From NCBI GenBank assembly GCA_051294375.1, contig CM119263.1, positions 11,182,703-11,246,702 on the forward strand: DNA of 64,000 nucleotides. Direction: 5' to 3'. A program made the position numbers and the translations under genes. This DNA is from Paraspadella gotoi (lineage: Eukaryota > Chaetognatha). The first letter of the stretch is position 1; the number at the start of each line of letters is the position of its first letter. A model generated the notes under the pieces. That model made no database searches. It saw only the letters and a list, made by a program, of their open reading frames with translations, and was not told where the DNA came from. Below are positions 38,801 to 48,913 of the stretch, piece by piece.

Positions 38801-40345
38801 ATTTGTTCGATCGTTTATATCTAAGAGAAGATGTGTCAGTGGAGATTTTTTATTTCAAACATCTTCTCGAATTTTTTTTATAACTCATCCTGCGCAATAG
38901 GTGTTCCTCCTTTTTTTTAGTTTTAGATCCACTTTTCCCTTCAGAAGTATACTTTATTGAGTGTTTTTCTTTATCCATAAACTATCCTTAAGAAATCCTG
39001 TAATTTAAATAATTTTGATGGCAGATATGAATTTCTCGTCAAAAGTTAATAAAAGAAAATATGAATAATTTTTTAAAATTCTTTCATTTAGTAAGTTAAA
39101 AAATATAAAAAATTCTATTTAATACACGAAAATAATATTCAGCTTAAAATAAAGTTTTTTAAAAATATTGATAAACTTAATGAAACAATTTTAAGAAAGA
39201 GTCATAATACTTTTTATTAACTTTTTATGGCAAATTCAAATCTAAAAAAATGTTATAAAAAAATGAAGAAACCATTTTAAAATTTTAACATTTAAAGTAA
39301 AGTTACGGTGAAATAAAGAACAATTGTTTCGTTCTCGTTTCTAAAACTCAGACAAAGAGGCTATAAAGAGGAAAATTGAAGTGAAGCGACGCAAATGACT
39401 AACGGTTACAAAAGGTAAATGTTTGACTGAAAAAAAGATTAACACAATAATGACTCTTCGCAGAGACGCATTTACACTGATCCTTATTACCTAGGCACCA
39501 AAGACTGTTTTAAGTCAGGAGCCAAGTGATAACTTATTTATAAAATGAATATATAATATATACATTTTTGGTGCTAATTTCATAAATGCAACTCTTCTAC
39601 TAACACTCGCTCACATTTGAAATTTATACCCAAAGAACTTTAACGAAAAAAAAAAAAATAAGCGTCAGAAGACAAATTCGCACATGCGTATTCAGTGCTC
39701 GAGTCACAAACGTGAAACGAAAGTGAACGAAGTTCAAACGTCCGACGTTTGAAAAAAAAAGAAGAAAAAGTGAAAAAAAACTTAAACGGAAAAAGTGATT
39801 AACTGCGTCTGTGAGAAACGGAGGTCCGCGCGCGAGTGAAGATTATTAAGCGGATATTCCTCGAGTACGTTAATAGACTAGGCGGCCTAATGAGATTCAG
39901 TAAAACTGAATTGATCGAGTATTGGAAATTAAAGAGTATCATAAAAGAATAGGGTAATGTGATATTAAGAGAAAATGGGTAAGAATGAAAGAATATGGAA
40001 GAGACATAGCGCAATGAGCAAGGCTGAGGAAACTTCCGAGGACCACACTGTGTTTGAACCTTAGTATCTTTAAGTTTATTTAGAGTGTCTGTTTATCATC
40101 CAAAAGAGTGGCGATTACGCGAACAAGATACCCGGCATCAAGAGATTAATCTGGGCAAAAGAGCTAAAATTTTTCACCAATTATCTACTTTTGTACCTTT
40201 CGGGTTCCTGACGAATCTTCAGTGAAGATGTAATATGTATTGTATACATTACAGGGGAGGAAAAAAGGAGATTGGAGAGAGTTAATGTTGTCGAAATCTG
40301 ACGAAAGTCCCTGATTTTCTTTCTGAGTGAGAGATAGAGAGAGAG

Positions 40346-40391
<46 letters not shown>

Positions 40392-43300
40392 GAGAGAGAG
40401 AGAGAGATCGTTAATATTTCAGTATTCATCGGCTCTCGTATAAATTCTGTGAGGTGGTTCGTGTGAAGGTATTGTGGGAATCGGAGCTTTGCTTTCGTCG
40501 CGCTAAGAAGTCAATCTCTGGGTGTGATTATCTTTCGTCAAGGTAAAAAACGCGCGTACATATACTTTGGGTTTATTGCTTTATATACACAGCAACAAAC
40601 TGAAGACCATTAACCACTGTTTTTTTTTTTCGAAAGGAGATATTCTAAAGGCAAACAAGGACGCTTTTCTTAGGTTTACTTCAGTCTTTCCTTTTAGATA
40701 TCTTTTTTCTTTCCCTCATCCCTTTCTTCCTTTCCCTTTTTGATCCCTTCCTCTTTTATTCATCCCTTTCTTCTTTCTCTTCAGATCCCTTCTTTCCAAT
40801 CCCTTTTCCTTTCCGAGCCATTTGAAGGTCGAAGTAAGCGGACGTCGTGGCCTTAACTGAGAGAAGAGAAAGGAAAAGCCTCGTCTTCCTTTTTCGAAAG
40901 CAAAAAAGAATAAGATACAATTTGCGTCGAGTGAAGTATACTTGGCTTCCATCTCTCCACTTCCTCACGTATATTTTTATAGACAGGTTGCGGATATTTT
41001 TTATTCTTCCATCAGAAACTTCGATATCTTTATCTCACTTTTTAGTCAATGATGTTGCCAAACTCCGACTTGTCTCCATTCAACTTCCGAGCGCCGTTCA
41101 GATATTTTATACGCTTTCTACTACTTTTTCTACTTTTTCTTGGACATCACCCGCACTTTGTCACCCCTCGCTAACAGAAATTCAACTTTACAAAGTACAT
41201 TACTTCCTATTCTGTCGCTGCTAGTTTTTCCATTGCTTTTTTTTTCTCATTTCACAGGTCATAGAAGAGACCCTCACCATAACCTCATAACTCTTGTTAG
41301 TACTTCTTGCTTCATTTTCCTCCATTGCCACAACGGGCGAGAATCTTAATCAAAAGTGAGAACGAAACTCACCCAATTCTCGTAAAACTATATTTTTTTC
41401 TCGTTCCAGCGCGTGCGCATGAGCGCGTTCGAGAATGCAAAGCGCGTGCGAGGAACGCGCGGTTTTTATTTTCGCGGAAATAAATTTTGTTTTGGTCTCT
41501 AAAAAAAATACGGGTTGAAGTTTATGCCAAAACACGAATCGGTTATGGATTTAGACGATTTATGAGGAGCGTTTATTGATCCTTCATGAAAATAAAATGA
41601 AGCGTTTTGCGCCTTGAAAAAGTTGATCTTTTCTTGAGAGAAAATATTCGAACAAGTTCTGTTTTTTAACTGTAGCTGTATAGTGTATACTGTATAGTGT
41701 ATACTGTATAGTGTATACGTAAATACGTAACTGTCAAAGCTGGAATAGAATTTTGTAATTTAATAATTTACAAGTAACAAATTACCAATTTGAACATAAT
41801 ATCAATTTCATAAATTACTCATTTGGAATTTACATACTGTGAAGCAAATTTTGAGAAACACCTTTGGCTTCCCCTTTTTTATTTCACTTTAAGATTACAC
41901 CAATCCCGATAGCTATACTTTGAATCCCACCGAAGTGACAACCGAAACAGGTGAAAAACAGGTGAAAAACAATTTCACACTTATTAGATTTTCATAGACG
42001 TAAAATTAATTCAGTACGTATGAGATTGGCGCTACTATAACACATGAATGGATAATTATATATTGGTTGTACAAATTCCTAATGATCTTTTTCTTTTGAT
42101 TTAATCAAGGCTTTAGAAGACTTTCAGGAAAGAAAATAGTGATGTACAAGGCGGTTATATTTACTTGGATCTTCGCATGCGGGTTTGCTTATAAGCATAG
42201 AGGACCTCATTTCAAAACATGCTCATCGCAAGTTACCTCGCAGCTTGAAAAGAAAACCTTTTTTTAATCGAATTGAAAATCGGACAAGGTTAATTTTAGC
42301 AACTTACTTTTTTTCGACGGCCCCCGAGTTTTTGCCGAGACCGCGTACATTTTAGCGATGATTTCCAAGTTGCCTGTTTTTCTAAAAGCGAAACGAGTTT
42401 CTAAAAATCGAAACTGACGAGTTCGTTTTCGATGAACGTCATTCTTTTCTCTTTTGCTGATGTAAACTGAAACAAAATAAACTAAAAGAATCAAAACAGA
42501 ATTAAATAACGAGGGATTTGATCAAATCATCGGCGTATGATGAGCGTCTCCATGGAGATTTGCGACCCAGGGATGAATCAGAAACGCTTTTCCGTTTAAA
42601 ATAGTAGAATTCGTTATAAATTTTTATAACCGCTATTAGTTTTTGATTATTGGATAGGATTAAAAGCCAAAATAAGACTATTTTGGATGTCGGGAGCTTA
42701 AAAATTTTAAAGACTGAGAAACTGAGAAATCGCTAGTCCCAACTGACGGGAATCCTAATTTGTACTTCAGTTAAAAAAAAATTTGTATAGAAGTATTTTT
42801 AAGGTCAAAACTGTTAAACAAGAACCTCTTTAACAACGTAAATGCCCTTTCTCTGTTACAATGCCAGGTCAATCGTCTTGAAACTCTTTTTAAGTCACTC
42901 TCTCTGTCTTCAAAAAGTCTTCAAAACTCTCACCTCGCCTTTACAACACACAGACAGCTCCTCGATAGCCCATTTTTATCGGAACTCATCCGAAAAAGAA
43001 CTGACCTTTGGTGACAGACAAAGGAAATAAAAGGAGACTAAACAGCATCAAGTAGGTTTTTTAGTCAGAAACAAGGCCATTGCGAAAGCAGACGAATAAG
43101 TTAATATTAGCGTTTTAAGAATTTGTTAAAGCAATAATTAATTCATTAAACTTTGCTTTGGAGTCATTTTGCGACAAAGTAAGACTAATAGTAATAGTAA
43201 TACTAATAGTAATACTAATAGTCCAATGACAAGCGGTCTCCTCTCCGAGCAAACGATGACGAAGGCGTCGACTCAAGCAAGAGGAACGAAACATTTCATT

Positions 43301-43675
43301 TTGAAAATTAAATTTTTGGCGCCCAATGTCGTTTAAAGCCGACAGAAAAAAAAAACTTTCTGGGTTCCATTCGAAAAAAATCTTGCAGCTGGGACCCGGT
43401 TCATTTAGGGAAGGGCGGAAATTTGAATAAACGCGAAGCCGCTTCCAAGGCTCATTTATTAAAAAAAAAAAAAAATTAAATTGGACTGAAATGGATTGGA
43501 TTTTAGTCAAAAATAAAAATGTTTTGAAGAGAGAAATCAGATTAATTCGTTAAGAATAAGCTACGAATCTGGTAAGAAAGTTGAGGAAACGAAAGTCTTT
43601 GACGCAGCGACGGAAAGTGAAACGTGGAATAAACGATGTGTTAATTACATCCAGGTCCACGTCTACTATTTTTAT

Positions 43676-43740
<65 letters not shown>

Positions 43741-44483
43741 CCGCCAACGTTTTGAGAACTCGAAGCCGCGACGCGCGTGGGACGAAGGAGTAAAGGAGGA
43801 AACGCGCGCGGGTATGATGACGACGAAGAGGAGGAAGAGAAAGAAGGAGAGGAGGGAGAGAAGGGGAAGGAAGGGGACCAAACTATAACCGGGGGGCGGG
43901 CGCGGATAGAGACGGAGAGACGTCGTCGGCGCCTGGGACGGAATACGTGATAATCTTCGCGTCCGTCGTGTTACTACGTCTTCTTTTTCCTCGTTTCGAT
44001 CTCTCGCTCTCTGTCTCTTCCCTTTTCGGTCTCTTTCAATTTCGAGCGCTCACATTCTTTCCCGACGGATTAAATCGATATTCAGTAAGATTTACAGCGA
44101 GATAAATTTTGTATGATTTACGTTCGAAATTCTTTTTAATCTTAATAATGACTTTGTAAAATAATAGGTCCGTATAGTTTTATAAATTCCAGCGATGACT
44201 AAGATTTAAGGTTTTAATTTAGAGAGAACATCACGGTTTTCTAAACTTAAAATTTTGTATAAAAATGCGAGAAGAACAAAAGGAGATTTTATACGTAAAA
44301 AAGAAAAGAAAAAAGAGATTGAAAGGAGAGCTGAAAAAAAAAATCGAGGATTATCTGGTGTAAAGGAGGAAAGAAAAAAAAGGAAAAGAAGCTTTGGGAC
44401 TGTGTCGAGGGAATCTTGCTTGAAAGGGAGAAAAGGAGAAGGAACGATAGAATTAAGGAAACGAGAGAGATAGAGAGAGAGAG

Positions 44484-44572
<89 letters not shown>

Positions 44573-47415
44573 AATAGAGATAAGAGAGAGAGAGACAGAG
44601 CCACGGAAAAGCCAATAAACAAAACGGAAAAAAGGATAACGCCGGCTCGAAAAAACAAAAGAATTCCGGAAATTTGATGTCGACGCTGAAGAGAGAACGA
44701 GAGTGGAATTCTTTCAGGCGCCCAGAAATCACGTTCGTTTCAACCGTGATTTTAATCATAATTAGTAATGATAATGATAATGATAAAAAGTATTGGAATT
44801 TATATCGCCCCTTATATCTCTTTTTGATTTCACTTAAATATTCTCCTCAAATTTTACTTCCGCTTTACATTTTCGTGGGCCTGGCACAAGTCAAAGCCCT
44901 TTACGCGAGAATGGATTCTCTTCTTTGGAGAAAAAAAAAAACTCATCAAAGAACTTCGTCGAAATTGAAAATCGTTGGAATGACCTTGAACGACCTTGAA
45001 CGACCCTTTTTTGACGTAAATTAAAAGATGACAATTTCAGCGAGGGACACGATAGCAGAAGGGGATAGTTTTTTATGATTAATTTTTTAAGGCTTTGGAC
45101 AAAAAGAGTTATGTTGAAAGTTATCAATCGATTGGTTAAATGCGTACTGAAATTTTAGTTTAAATCATAAATAAATGGTTTTAAAAATGGGAGCTAAAAC
45201 TACACATAAAACGAAAAAAAAAAAACAAACAAGAAACACATTTACTATCGCCATCCGCCAGAATGCGTCGGCGCGCCCCCGGTGACGTAACACTGAGAAT
45301 TCTCTCCTCACACCAAGCGGTCTAGGGTTCGCGCCCAATTGGTGTCCATCCGAGTAAGCGGGTCGGGACGTCTTACCCACCTGTACTGGCCGACTACATT
45401 CAGATCCAAAATTCTGAAACGGTACTATGTCCTGTCGTGTGGCTCTAAAAACGACGTTTCGTTTTTCATATTTTGTACCTTTAAGTCAAAGCAGAGAACA
45501 GGACCAAAATTTAAAAGAGACCGTGAACTCAAAGCGCACGATAGAGCAAAAAACCACAATTTTATTTGTCACATCCAAGTTTTTTAAAAAAAAACCCTGG
45601 ATGGAAACATCAGTTTTACGAGACGGAATCGCCGATTTCAAGGACGAACCCGAGATGATGATGAAGATGGCGTAACGAGGTGAGGAAATTGCCATAAGTG
45701 AAACAAAAGCCGGTCGAGAAGAAAGGCGTCGAGGGACAAACTAGAGGAGAAGACGACGACCAAACTTTTTCTCCCGCAAACTCATTTTAAATTCAAATTC
45801 GTTCCGATGGAAAAAAAAAATTAGAAAATGGCTTTTTCTTGCTAAAAGTTATCAACCCGATCTGAGATAATTAGGCGTAGTTGCTGGGGAGAAGACAAAG
45901 AGAAAATCGTCTTTTTCTTTTTTTTAAATAATGCTAATTCACTCTTCATTTATTAGGTTACATATAATTTTTTTTTTCCTCAAAAAAGCGCTCCATTTCT
46001 GTTGGGAAAGCAAACTCCTCATTCCTAACTCGAAACACTGATCCTTAACCAAATTCCTAACTTAATCCCTAATCCCTCCCTATCTCTATCCTCAATTGAA
46101 GTTGAAATGGAGCGGTTTCAGAAAATATGGCGTAAAATTTTAAAATTCTCATTGCGGAACATGCAGTGACAGGCAGACACGCGGCGTCCGTCCTGGATTA
46201 ATTGACTTTATTTAATTTCATATCCCCCTTTCTGTTAAATTCTCCATTGTGCAGCAAAGGTGTAACGACGACGATAAAATTTTTCGTTTCACTCGAGGAC
46301 AACGAAATAAAAAAAAAAGAAAAAAAGGAAAAAAAACAAGTAACGGTTATTCCAAGGTGTTGCGCCGCATTACTTTTATTTTTCCTTTCTTATCCTTTGT
46401 ATTTCCGTTTATAAACGACACGCTCTGCATCGAAATCACGTCTTTTATTCCTTATAGTTTATAATATTTCTAGTAGTCGTTTAGGTTAGAGGTTTTTTCC
46501 TGTTTTAAGAAATGAGCAACAAACTATAGGCAAGTTAAAAGCGTTTTCAACGTAAGTGGGTCAGACTGACGTACAGACCGACAGACCAACCGAAAAGTGA
46601 CTTATAAAGTTGCTCCGCGAGTACTCGCGGCCTAACTAAAAAGTGGAAACGTAACACCGATAACTACGAGGGTCAAGACTCGTTGAAAACTCGTTCCAGC
46701 TCGTTGAATAAAAATTGCGTAAAACGGCGTTGGTTTCTCACTGATGACTGATTCGAGAACTCTGAACATTTTCGTCAGTCGGTCTGGTACTTTTTGGTGA
46801 AATTTCTGCATGATTCTCATCGACCCATAGGCTTAAAGAATTCTACATTCTACATTCTACATTAATACATTTTTTAAAAATAAGTTGTAAATTTATCACC
46901 GCTTAGTGAAAAAGAGAGACAGAGATCGAGGAGAGACAGACAAACCCGGCCATGAGAAAATTTCCTCTCTGGAACAATCATGGTTCTGGCTTCAGCCTAT
47001 TCACCTTCTTATCTTTTTTTCCCATTAGCATATTGATGTTATTTTCCCTCAGCACATAAGCTTGGGTCATTTGCATATTTATAGATTTTTTTAGAAATAT
47101 GATATTTTTATCACGGTTTTCGGATATAAATGTTAAAGAGATATCAAAACGACCTTTTTTTCCCTCTATTTCTGAACCATCCTATCTTACTTAAAAGGTT
47201 TCATCTCCCTAATTCTTACCTCTCTTGTCTTTCCCCATCAGCGCCGCGGACTTACGGCGCCACCAGCTTTCGGCGGCGCCAAAAAATCCCTGAGCCTTAG
47301 ACGCTCGGGGTTCGGCGACAGCGACGGAGGCGGTCAACGTGGCGGAGATGGCGCTGCGAGTGTCAGGGCGGCGCCAGTGGTGATGGGTCGTGGATCCGTA
47401 ATGATAGAAGGGCAT
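11699..47415 (-). CDS. Kv channel-interacting protein (KChIP/calsenilin-type neuronal calcium sensor), seven exons
   Basis: Exons in transcript order: 47415-47220, 13845-13721, 13632-13563, 12951-12793, 12168-12068, 11900-11814, 11746-11699. Phases agree at every junction and the sum is 786 nt (261 aa), the KChIP size range. The core has ELQVMYRGFKQECPTG, IFAQFFPLGD, YAHYVFNTFD, the Cys-Pro-disabled first EF-hand typical of neuronal calcium sensors, and a second loop DSGNTGEISFED. EF3 (DVNHDGVISREE) and EF4 (DLNRDGLISLDE) have complete ligand sets. It ends SIAKSMAVFDTML, matching the KChIP end. The first exon lacks an N-terminal MG myristoylation start, as in several KChIP isoforms. KChIPs are Ca2+-binding beta subunits of Kv4 channels. 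The intron after exon 2 starts GC (CAG/GCGGGT) rather than GT. Exons 2-7 are firm. Assignment of exon 1, across 33 kb, rests on phase, a strong donor (GAG/GTAAGAAT) and GC-rich codons. Confidence 0.88.
12221..12364 (+). repeat. Dispersed repeat family A, 5'-truncated copy in a KChIP intron
   Basis: Starts at GAATAAACGAGACTGAGAGT and carries GTAAGAGTGATGGAGGCCTT, the CCAAAGCTTGTCCAAAGACG block, ATTAAATGAATGGATAATTT and GGTTGTACCAATTTCAT. It lies in the intron between the exons at 12068-12168 and 12793-12951, opposite to the gene. Confidence 0.8.
14000..15550. other. Intronic block, no gene
   Basis: Homopolymer-rich DNA (long A, T and G runs at 14270-14410 and 14577-14620), weakly TC-biased, with no conserved reading frame seen. 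Confidence 0.5.
15551..15630. repeat. (TC)n microsatellite
   Basis: Interrupted TC dinucleotide repeat in two blocks separated by CATCATCTCTCATC-type sequence. Confidence 0.95.
16245..16482. mobile_element. MITE-like element, second TIR family, telomere-like interior
   Basis: The left end reads CGCCATATTTTCCAAAAGCG then CCCCATTTC. The right end, on the minus strand, reads CATATTTACTGAAAACGCCC. These imperfect inverted repeats match the ends of the element at 45975-46132 (CGCCATATTTTCTGAAACCG then CTCCATTTC). The interior (16330-16420) is a run of GGGATTAGAG, AAGGGTTTGGG, TTAAGGTTAGGGG units. No frame is present. Confidence 0.6.
16483..17220. other. Intronic block, no gene
   Basis: AT-rich. 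Nothing gene-like is seen before the SINE copies begin. Confidence 0.5.
17221..17476 (+). repeat. tRNA-derived SINE, full-length copy
   Basis: The head holds TGGCTGAGCAGG, a perfect match to the RNA polymerase III A-box consensus TRGCNNAGYNGG. GGGTTCAATCCC, a B-box match, follows about 40 bp later, the normal tRNA spacing. The unrelated body runs CATGCCAGTGACAGGAGGC, CACTGAGGGTCCGCAGCCCC, GCCAGTTGGTGAGATACCCC, GGGTATCACAGGC and ends CCCGTTGCCATA. No poly(A) tail is seen. Other copies lie at 17690, 60222 and, truncated, at 7295. Confidence 0.88.
17477..17689. other. Spacer between two direct SINE copies
   Basis: About 213 bp, moderately GC-rich, with CGCTCGCCCGCTCGCTCTC. The GATC(C/T)TGTGG just before each SINE copy is shared, so the two copies may be one tandemly duplicated unit of about 469 bp. 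No gene. Confidence 0.4.
17690..17945 (+). repeat. tRNA-derived SINE, second direct copy
   Basis: Same block order as the copy 469 bp upstream, but with several one-base losses, for example CAATGCTGAGCAGG, which breaks the A box. The B box GGGTTCAATCCC is intact. Ends CCCGTTGCCATA. Confidence 0.88.
17946..20340. other. Intronic block with one CpG-rich islet, no gene assigned
   Basis: Contains a short TC repeat (18040-18062). An open frame at 18252-18716 has no recognisable domain. An islet at 19370-19510 is unusually CpG-rich (CGACCGCGGAG, GCCGCCGCGGAG). The end of the block (20180-20390) shows weak similarity to repeat family A, ending ATTGGTCGAACCAATTTCAT. Confidence 0.4.
20400..20530. other. 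CpG-rich islet in the long intron
   Basis: Dense CpG (CCCCCGCGCGCAACTCCGCA, GGGACGCGCGGCAGAGCGC) inside AT-rich DNA. It could be an alternative promoter or first exon of KChIP on the minus strand. I cannot place a convincing donor or start, so no exon is called. Confidence 0.3.
20971..21003. repeat. (GA)n microsatellite
   Basis: GTGA-type repeats passing into pure GA, inside a larger purine-rich stretch. Confidence 0.95.
21004..22110. other. Intronic block, no gene
   Basis: AT-rich, with a CTGGTCAAAACCA motif at 21245 that recalls the family A end. No exon seen. Confidence 0.45.
22111..22201. repeat. (CT)n microsatellite, ~90 bp uninterrupted
   Basis: Perfect CT dinucleotide array. The Leu-Ser and Arg-Glu open frames across it are artefacts. 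Confidence 0.97.
22903..23126 (+). repeat. Dispersed repeat family A, near full-length copy
   Basis: Same ordered blocks as 8461-8697, from TGAAACATTCTTTGAAATAT to ATTAAATGAATGGATAATTT. The terminal TTGGTTGTACCAA is degraded here. It lies in the long KChIP intron. Confidence 0.8.
23430..23508. repeat. (GA)n microsatellite
   Basis: Long GA array preceded by imperfect GAAA/GAGAT units from 23405. Confidence 0.97.
23864..23942. repeat. (GA)n microsatellite
   Basis: Uninterrupted GA array of about 78 bp. Confidence 0.97.
23943..25990. other. Intronic block, purine-rich on the plus strand, no gene
   Basis: Purine-biased with short G runs (24225-24270). A CpG-rich patch at 25500-25590 (GGCGCGGTGTACCGCGGTGC) contains tandem GCGGTG-like motifs. 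No exon could be supported. Confidence 0.45.
25992..26071. repeat. (GA)n microsatellite
   Basis: GA array of about 80 bp with one GAAAGA interruption. Confidence 0.97.
26788..26844. repeat. (GA)n microsatellite
   Basis: GAAA units passing into pure GA. Confidence 0.95.
26845..28774. other. Intronic block, strongly purine-rich plus strand
   Basis: Long stretches are mostly A and G on the plus strand (27000-27330, 27960-28120, 28500-28720). A pyrimidine-rich, CpG-containing segment lies at 27450-27860. No coding signal is recognised. Confidence 0.45.
28775..28867. repeat. (GAATA)n pentanucleotide array, ~18 copies
   Basis: Near-perfect tandem GAATA units with no interruption. It is the only pentanucleotide array of this length in the window. 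Confidence 0.97.
28868..31041. other. Intronic block up to the first assembly gap
   Basis: Purine-rich to about 30200, then pyrimidine-rich. A short tandem AATGGTAAA(A) repeat lies at 29725-29752. No exon seen. Confidence 0.45.
31042..31515. other. Assembly gap (N run)
   Basis: 474 undetermined bases. Confidence 1.
31676..32021. other. Assembly gap (N run)
   Basis: 346 undetermined bases. The 160-bp island before it has no recognised content. Confidence 1.
32022..32646. other. Intronic block ending in a GA tract at a gap
   Basis: AT-rich with nothing gene-like. The (GA)n at 32624-32646 runs straight into the next N run, so the microsatellite probably caused the gap. Confidence 0.6.
32647..32774. 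other. Assembly gap (N run) inside a GA microsatellite
   Basis: 128 undetermined bases immediately after a GA repeat. Confidence 1.
32775..33801. other. Intronic block, no gene
   Basis: Mixed AT-rich DNA with A runs near 33330-33370. No exon seen. Confidence 0.5.
33802..34051. other. Assembly gap (N run)
   Basis: 250 undetermined bases. Confidence 1.
34345..34783 (+). repeat. Duplicated segment A, copy 1
   Basis: Matches 38262-38725 in the same orientation. Shared blocks include GACAAAGTTGACTATTAGA (38 kb copy: AACAAAGTTGACTATTAGA), TTTCAATCCGACCTCA, CGTCAACGCCTTGAACGGCT, CGATCCTTTCTTAC and TCACAAAAATCCATTCCCCG. The copies differ mainly by one-base gains and losses. It ends at a 25-bp N run. 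Confidence 0.85.
34784..34808. other. Assembly gap (25 N)
   Basis: A 25-base N run, probably a placeholder of arbitrary size, exactly at the A/B segment boundary. Confidence 1.
34809..35505 (+). repeat. Duplicated segment B, copy 1
   Basis: Matches 39315-39940 in inverted orientation. Shared blocks include CAATACTCGATCAATT, TCATTAGGCCGCCTAGTCT, ATATCCGCTTAATA, ACTTATAACATC-type sequence and CATTTGCGTTCGCTTCAC (on the other strand GTGAAGCGACGCAAATG). Differences are again dominated by small indels. Confidence 0.82.
35506..38050. other. Intronic block between duplicated segments
   Basis: Contains (CT)n tracts at 36120-36163 and 37290-37303. A CpG-rich islet lies at 36180-36660 (CTCCGCGCGCCTCTCGAGCG, CGACGTCGTCGTCGTCG). 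A pyrimidine-rich stretch spans 37370-37800. The islet could hold an alternative KChIP promoter. No exon is assigned. Confidence 0.4.
38050..39130. repeat. Inverted-repeat structure enclosing segment A copy 2
   Basis: An arm at about 38050-38235 is the reverse complement of one at about 38985-39130. Shared motifs are TAAGAAATCCTGTAAT, AATTTTGATGGCAGATATGA, GTCAAAAGTTAAT and TGAATAATTTTTTAAA. The arms are about 120-180 bp with small indels and the enclosed loop is about 750 bp. It could be a fold-back element or an assembly artefact. Confidence 0.7.
38262..38725 (+). repeat. Duplicated segment A, copy 2
   Basis: Direct copy of 34345-34783, about 3.9 kb downstream. It lies inside the inverted-repeat structure. 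Confidence 0.85.
39315..39940 (-). repeat. Duplicated segment B, inverted copy 2
   Basis: Reverse complement of 34809-35505. The stretch 39470-39590 also resembles the 3' end of repeat family A (CACCAAAGACTG, AAGTCAGGAGCCAAG, AAAATGAATA, GTGCTAATTTCAT). Segment B may therefore itself contain a diverged family A copy. Confidence 0.8.
39941..40327. other. Intronic block, no gene
   Basis: Unremarkable AT-rich DNA before a GA tract. Confidence 0.5.
40328..40409. repeat. (GA)n microsatellite
   Basis: GA array with GAC interruptions. Confidence 0.95.
40410..43678. other. Intronic block, no gene assigned
   Basis: Holds a 14-bp tandem repeat (41682-41723), a family A-like end at 42040-42085 (TGAATGGATAATTATATATT then GGTTGTAC) and an ACTAATAGTAAT trinucleotide-type repeat at 43183-43222. 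A CG-containing patch (41405-41475) is rich in GCGCGTGCG-like motifs. Open frames at 40847-41224 and 42842-43030 have no recognisable domain. Confidence 0.45.
41682..41723. repeat. Three-copy 14-bp tandem repeat
   Basis: TGTATAGTGTATAC repeated three times without mismatch. Confidence 0.9.
43680..43739. repeat. (GA)n microsatellite
   Basis: Pure GA array of 60 bp, followed by a CpG-rich stretch (43740-43990). Confidence 0.97.
44462..44600. repeat. (GA)n microsatellite
   Basis: Long GA array (44488-44569 pure) with short imperfect flanks. Confidence 0.97.
44601..45974. other. Intronic block, no gene
   Basis: A patch at 45250-45380 contains GGGTTCGCGCCC, a B-box-like string, and may be a degraded SINE of another family. 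I found no convincing A box. Nothing else is seen. Confidence 0.4.
45975..46132. mobile_element. MITE-like element, second TIR family
   Basis: The left end reads TCAAAAAAGCGCTCCATTTC. The right end, on the minus strand, reads CGCCATATTTTCTGAAACCG then CTCCATTTC. The interior is CCTAAC, CCTTAACC, CCTAACTTAATCCCTAATCC: degenerate CCCTAA-like units. No frame. It shares its termini with 16245-16482. Confidence 0.6.
46133..47219. other. Intronic block adjoining KChIP exon 1
   Basis: AT-rich, with a TTCTACATTCTACATTCTAC short tandem repeat at 46844-46862. No other exon seen. Confidence 0.5.
47220..47415 (-). CDS. Inferred first coding exon of the KChIP gene
   Basis: Starts with ATG at 47415-47413, encodes 65 residues (MPFYHYGSTTHHHWRRPDTR onward, ending LMGKDKR), and stops at GAG/GTAAGAAT, a strong donor. 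It ends in phase 1, exactly what the KChIP exon at 13845 needs (G plus AT gives Asp). GC-rich third positions stand out from AT-rich surroundings. KChIP N-termini vary and are set by alternative first exons, so lack of similarity is expected. It has no myristoylation glycine at position 2. It could belong to an unrelated gene, but no other phase-compatible partner was seen. Confidence 0.65.

Positions 47416-48913
<1,498 letters not shown>

Larger units (their letters stand above)
13846..47219 (-). other. Inferred KChIP intron 1 (~33 kb), microsatellite-rich
   Basis: Only low-complexity open frames occur here, mostly Arg-Glu or Leu-Ser repeats from GA tracts. From about 23 to 30 kb the plus strand is markedly purine-rich beyond the GA tracts, so the pre-mRNA would be pyrimidine-rich. 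Several CpG-rich islets stand out: 19370-19510, 20400-20530, 25500-25590, 27450-27860, 36180-36660 and 43740-43990. Any of these could be alternative first exons or enhancers. Vertebrate KChIP genes use alternative first exons over long introns, but I cannot define exons here. All five N runs fall inside. If the 47.2-kb exon is not part of KChIP, this is a gene-poor intergenic block instead. Confidence 0.6.

Noticed and set aside
45250-45380. Another tRNA-like or SINE element around GGGTTCGCGCCC
   Set aside because: Only a B-box-like string; no A box at the right distance and no second copy found.
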